Shown here: positions 61,676 to 64,000 of the stretch, piece after piece
Position numbering within the stretch: position 1 is the first letter of the stretch
Layout: each line of letters starts with the position of its first letter
Source: Myxococcaceae bacterium
GTDB taxonomy: Bacteria > Myxococcota_A > Polyangia > Polyangiales > Ga0077539
NCBI GenBank assembly: GCA_004297725.1
Contig: SCUS01000151.1
Location: 114,142-178,141, forward strand
Reading direction: 5' to 3'
Length of the DNA stretch: 64,000 nt
Position numbers and translations under genes: made by a program
The notes under the pieces: model-generated
What the model saw: the letters and a program-made list of their open reading frames with translations, nothing else
Databases searched by the model: none
What the model was told of the DNA's origin: nothing

Positions 61676-62326
61676 ATGTGGATCGACACCCAGAGCCCCC
61701 TCACCCTCTTCGACGCCGCTCGGCTGGCGCAGTCGGTGCTGCTGCTGGACGAGGCGATCTGGCACCTCGCGCTGGGCGACGTGGCGCTCCCCGACGCGAA
61801 GGCCCCGAGCTGGCAGGACGTGAAGGCCGCCGCCGGATCGCTGAAGGACAAGGTCGTCGGCGGGCTCAAGACCGTGAAGGCCTCGGAGGTCGTGGGCGGC
61901 GCGGCGATGCTCGGAGGGCTGCTGGTGGCCGACGGCGTGCTGCGCGCCATCGGCGTCGACGAGGGGTTGGTGCTTCCGACCGAGCAGGCCGGCGAGTCGA
62001 GGGAGGCGTACCTGCTCTTCCTCACGCCAGGGCGCCTCGTGATCGCCGAGGTCGCGAGCCTCTGCGAGGAGCGCCCCTTCTCGCTCCCGCGCAGCCGCGC
62101 CCGCGTCCGCGCGATGCAGCACTGGACCCCCGAGTCGCTCGCGCACGCGCCGCTCTCGTTCACGCACACCACGCTGCGCTTCGGCGACCGCTGGAGGCTC
62201 ACCCTCGGTCGCGAGCCCGCCGCGCAGTCCTTCGATTTCTGGAAGCACCCGCGGGCGCCGGACAACCTCGCGCAGGTGGCCGCCATCGCCGCGCGCGTGG
62301 CCTCGCTCCGCCCCTCCGGGGCATAA
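61676..62326 (+). CDS. Protein of unknown function
   Basis: 216 residues from the ATG at 61676. The N-terminal helix LFDAARLAQSVLLLDEAIWHLAL is followed by a weakly hydrophobic stretch (VVGGAAMLGGLLVADGVLRAI) that is too short and charged for a sure membrane helix. The second half has strands (EAYLLFLTPGRLVIAEVASL, FTHTTLRFGDRWRLTLG), like the PH-type fold used to bind lipids or proteins. No family was recognised. It is followed by a Ser/Thr kinase gene 86 bases downstream on the same strand. Confidence 0.65.
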   Translation: MWIDTQSPLTLFDAARLAQSVLLLDEAIWHLALGDVALPDAKAPSWQDVKAAAGSLKDKVVGGLKTVKASEVVGGAAMLGGLLVADGVLRAIGVDEGLVLPTEQAGESREAYLLFLTPGRLVIAEVASLCEERPFSLPRSRARVRAMQHWTPESLAHAPLSFTHTTLRFGDRWRLTLGREPAAQSFDFWKHPRAPDNLAQVAAIAARVASLRPSGA

Positions 62327-62412
62327 GGCCTCGGCGCTCTCTTTGGTGGGGGAGGGCGCTTGACCCGCGGCCCCGCTGCCCCCTTCACTCCCGCGCCACA
62401 GGGCCGCCGAGG

Positions 62413-63834
62413 ATGGACGCACACGAGCAGGAGGAGGAGGGGACTCGCATCGGCGAGGTGCTGGGAGAGCGCTGGCGTCTGGTCGAGCGCCTGGGCGGCG
62501 GGGGGATGGGGGAGGTCTACCGCGCGGTGCACCTCGCGCTGGGGCGCACCGTCGCCATCAAGGTGCTGCGCCCCGAGCACGCGTGGAACGCCACGACCGC
62601 CCGCCGGGTGCTGCGAGAGGGCCAGGCCGCGAGCCGGGTGGTGCACCCCAACATCGTGCGGATCGAGGACGTCGGCGTCGACGCGAAGGGGCTGCCCTAC
62701 CTGGTGCAGGAGTTCCTCGACGGCCTCGACCTCGACGCCTTCGCGCTGAACTGGCGAGGCGTGGTCCCGGCGCGGGAGCTGCTGCCGCTGATGATCCCGA
62801 CGCTCGACGCGCTGGGCGCGCTCCACGACGCGGGCATCCTCCACCGCGACCTCAAGCCGGGCAACGTCTTCGTGGTGAAGGACGGCGCCCGCTGGTCTCC
62901 GCGGCTGCTGGATTTCGGCCTCGCGAGCATCAACGACGAGCTCGACGGACAGGTCCGCATCACCACCTCGAAGGTCACGCTGGGCTCGCCCGCGTACATG
63001 TCCCCGGAGCAGTTTCGCGACCCGCGCGCGCTCACCCCGCGCTCCGATCTGTGGTCCTTCGGGGTGATGCTCTACGAGCTGCTGTCGGGCGTGCTGCCCT
63101 TCTCGGGAGCCACCGTGGGAGCGCTCGCCATCGCGGTCAGCACCGAAGACCCGGTCCCGCTCGGACAGCGGGTTCCGACCCTCCCTCCGGTCCTCGCGGC
63201 GATGGTCATGCGCTGCCTGGAGAAGGACCCAGTGCGCCGGCCCTCCTCCGTGCGAGAGCTGATCGCCGTCTGCGAGGAGGCCCTGACGGAGCTTCCCCCG
63301 CCGGGCGAGATCGTCCCGGTGGAGCCGACCGGCCCGGTGGAGCGCCCCGTTCCTGCCCCGGTGATCCCCCTCGCTGCGACGGTCGAAGCCATCGCGCCGC
63401 CTCCGGTGCGACCCCGTCGCTCGCTCGCGCCCCGCGCCCTCGCGGTCTCGCTCGGCGCCGTCGCGCTGATCGTCGCCGTGGTGGCGGCCGGTCGCGGCGC
63501 TCCTCGCGTCACGGCCCCGGTCGAGGCGCCGGTCGCCCACCCTCCGCCGCCCATCCCGGTCTCCGCTCCGCTCGCTCCCGCTCCGATCGCGGCGCGCGAG
63601 CCCGTTCCCCCGCCCGCGCCCCTCGTCGCTCCAGCGCCCTCCGTGTCGCCTCGCCCGGCGCTCCGACCGTCGCTCCGACCGACGGCCACCCCCGACGCAG
63701 GCGCCCGCGCCGTCGCGCTCCCGCTGCCGCAGCCTCTTCCCGTGGTGGCGCCTGTGGCCGCGCCGCCCCCTCGCGATCCGCCGCCGCTCGTCGCCTCGCC
63801 CCTGGGGCTCGGCATCGACCCTCAATACCGCTGA
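62413..63834 (+). CDS. Membrane-anchored Ser/Thr protein kinase (PknB-like)
   Basis: 473 residues from the ATG at 62413. The N-terminal kinase domain (about 22-285) has the glycine loop LGGGGMGEV (27-35), Lys50 in VAIKVL, the catalytic Asp146 (LHRDLKPGNV) and the metal Asp167 (LDFGLAS). The activation segment is SPAYMSPEQF. A Pro-rich linker and one transmembrane helix (about 341-363, ALAVSLGAVALIVAVVAA) follow. The extracytoplasmic part is a long Pro/Ala-rich chain of about 110 residues without PASTA or other sensor domains. It is one possible source of phosphothreonine for the FHA proteins of the Tad locus, but nothing links them directly. Confidence 0.93.
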   Translation: MDAHEQEEEGTRIGEVLGERWRLVERLGGGGMGEVYRAVHLALGRTVAIKVLRPEHAWNATTARRVLREGQAASRVVHPNIVRIEDVGVDAKGLPYLVQEFLDGLDLDAFALNWRGVVPARELLPLMIPTLDALGALHDAGILHRDLKPGNVFVVKDGARWSPRLLDFGLASINDELDGQVRITTSKVTLGSPAYMSPEQFRDPRALTPRSDLWSFGVMLYELLSGVLPFSGATVGALAIAVSTEDPVPLGQRVPTLPPVLAAMVMRCLEKDPVRRPSSVRELIAVCEEALTELPPPGEIVPVEPTGPVERPVPAPVIPLAATVEAIAPPPVRPRRSLAPRALAVSLGAVALIVAVVAAGRGAPRVTAPVEAPVAHPPPPIPVSAPLAPAPIAAREPVPPPAPLVAPAPSVSPRPALRPSLRPTATPDAGARAVALPLPQPLPVVAPVAAPPPRDPPPLVASPLGLGIDPQYR

Positions 63835-64000
63835 CCGCTCGCCCGAGCCTCTGATCAGGCTCCGTTCAGCACATCTCTCGCGATTCGCCTGGATTTCAGG
63901 CCGATGCGCTGTGTCCGCGGGTTGGAGACCCTGATCCTTCCCGGAATGTTCACGGCGTTGCGCGCAAGCGCGTTTCTGGTGTGGACGCCATCGAGACACC
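63835..64000. other. Terminal noncoding stretch
   Basis: No gene is supported in the last 166 bases. Base composition is less GC-biased than in the neighbouring genes, as expected for a promoter region of a gene beyond the edge. A short hairpin-capable stretch (GCGTTGCGCGCAAGCGCGT) lies near 63957. Confidence 0.3.

Overview
The window is a very GC-rich chromosomal segment with almost no intergenic space. It most resembles a myxobacterium (Myxococcota, Polyangiales/Sandaracinaceae-like). Reasons: three secreted proteins end in a MYXO-CTERM-type tail (Gly-Cys, hydrophobic helix, Arg cluster), many signal-peptide proteins are rich in Asp/Ala/Pro, and there are a Hanks-type Ser/Thr kinase, several hybrid histidine kinases, a CheA-REC chemosensory operon and a FHA-rich Tad pilus locus. 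No rRNA, tRNA, CRISPR array, transposase or phage gene was recognised, so this looks like core plus family-specific DNA. Assignment to a genus is not possible from the sequence alone.

Layout. (1) 1-14228, minus strand: a long Tad/Flp pilus operon. In transcription order it holds two Flp pilins, the CpaA prepilin peptidase, TadE, TadG and TadE-like pseudopilins, an unknown secreted protein, CpaB, the CpaC secretin, a FHA-fused CpaF ATPase, TadB, TadC, a FHA membrane protein, a TPR lipoprotein, a second TadA ATPase and a FHA protein cut by the window edge. (2) 14240-20964: a HTTM membrane-protein pair, a solitary DNA methyltransferase, a TonB-dependent receptor and a McrC-like PD-(D/E)XK nuclease. 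(3) 20924-24085: an SDR, a GH25 lysozyme-like MYXO-CTERM lipoprotein and a CobW-type GTPase. (4) 24114-33382, plus strand: a tightly coupled chemosensory operon (CheW, CheR-TPR, CheW, CHASE3-type receptor, CheA-REC, CheB, REC-GAF-histidine kinase). (5) 33409-40840: a 2OG-Fe(II) oxygenase divergent from a Grx/HesB-like/rhodanese fusion plus BolA, a VWA protein, an M15-like/thrombospondin-repeat protein, glyA and a DUF2452 protein. (6) 40893-46480: murC, two small membrane proteins, ftsQ and a PAS hybrid kinase. (7) 46539-64000: mixed single genes, including a tandem YjbR protein, an L7/L12-CTD-like protein, hydrolase, methyltransferase, a propeller-like MYXO-CTERM lipoprotein, an M49-like metalloprotease, a short UvrA paralogue, a flavodoxin, a decayed acetyltransferase and a Ser/Thr kinase. 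Two related intergenic repeat copies lie here, one forming a perfect 35-bp inverted repeat.

How it works together (inference): the Tad locus should build a surface Flp pilus, and four FHA-type modules around the two ATPases suggest control by Ser/Thr phosphorylation. The chemosensory operon has no separate CheY; output probably passes through the CheA-fused receiver and the terminal hybrid kinase. The Grx/rhodanese fusion and BolA look like one iron-sulfur trafficking or sensing unit.
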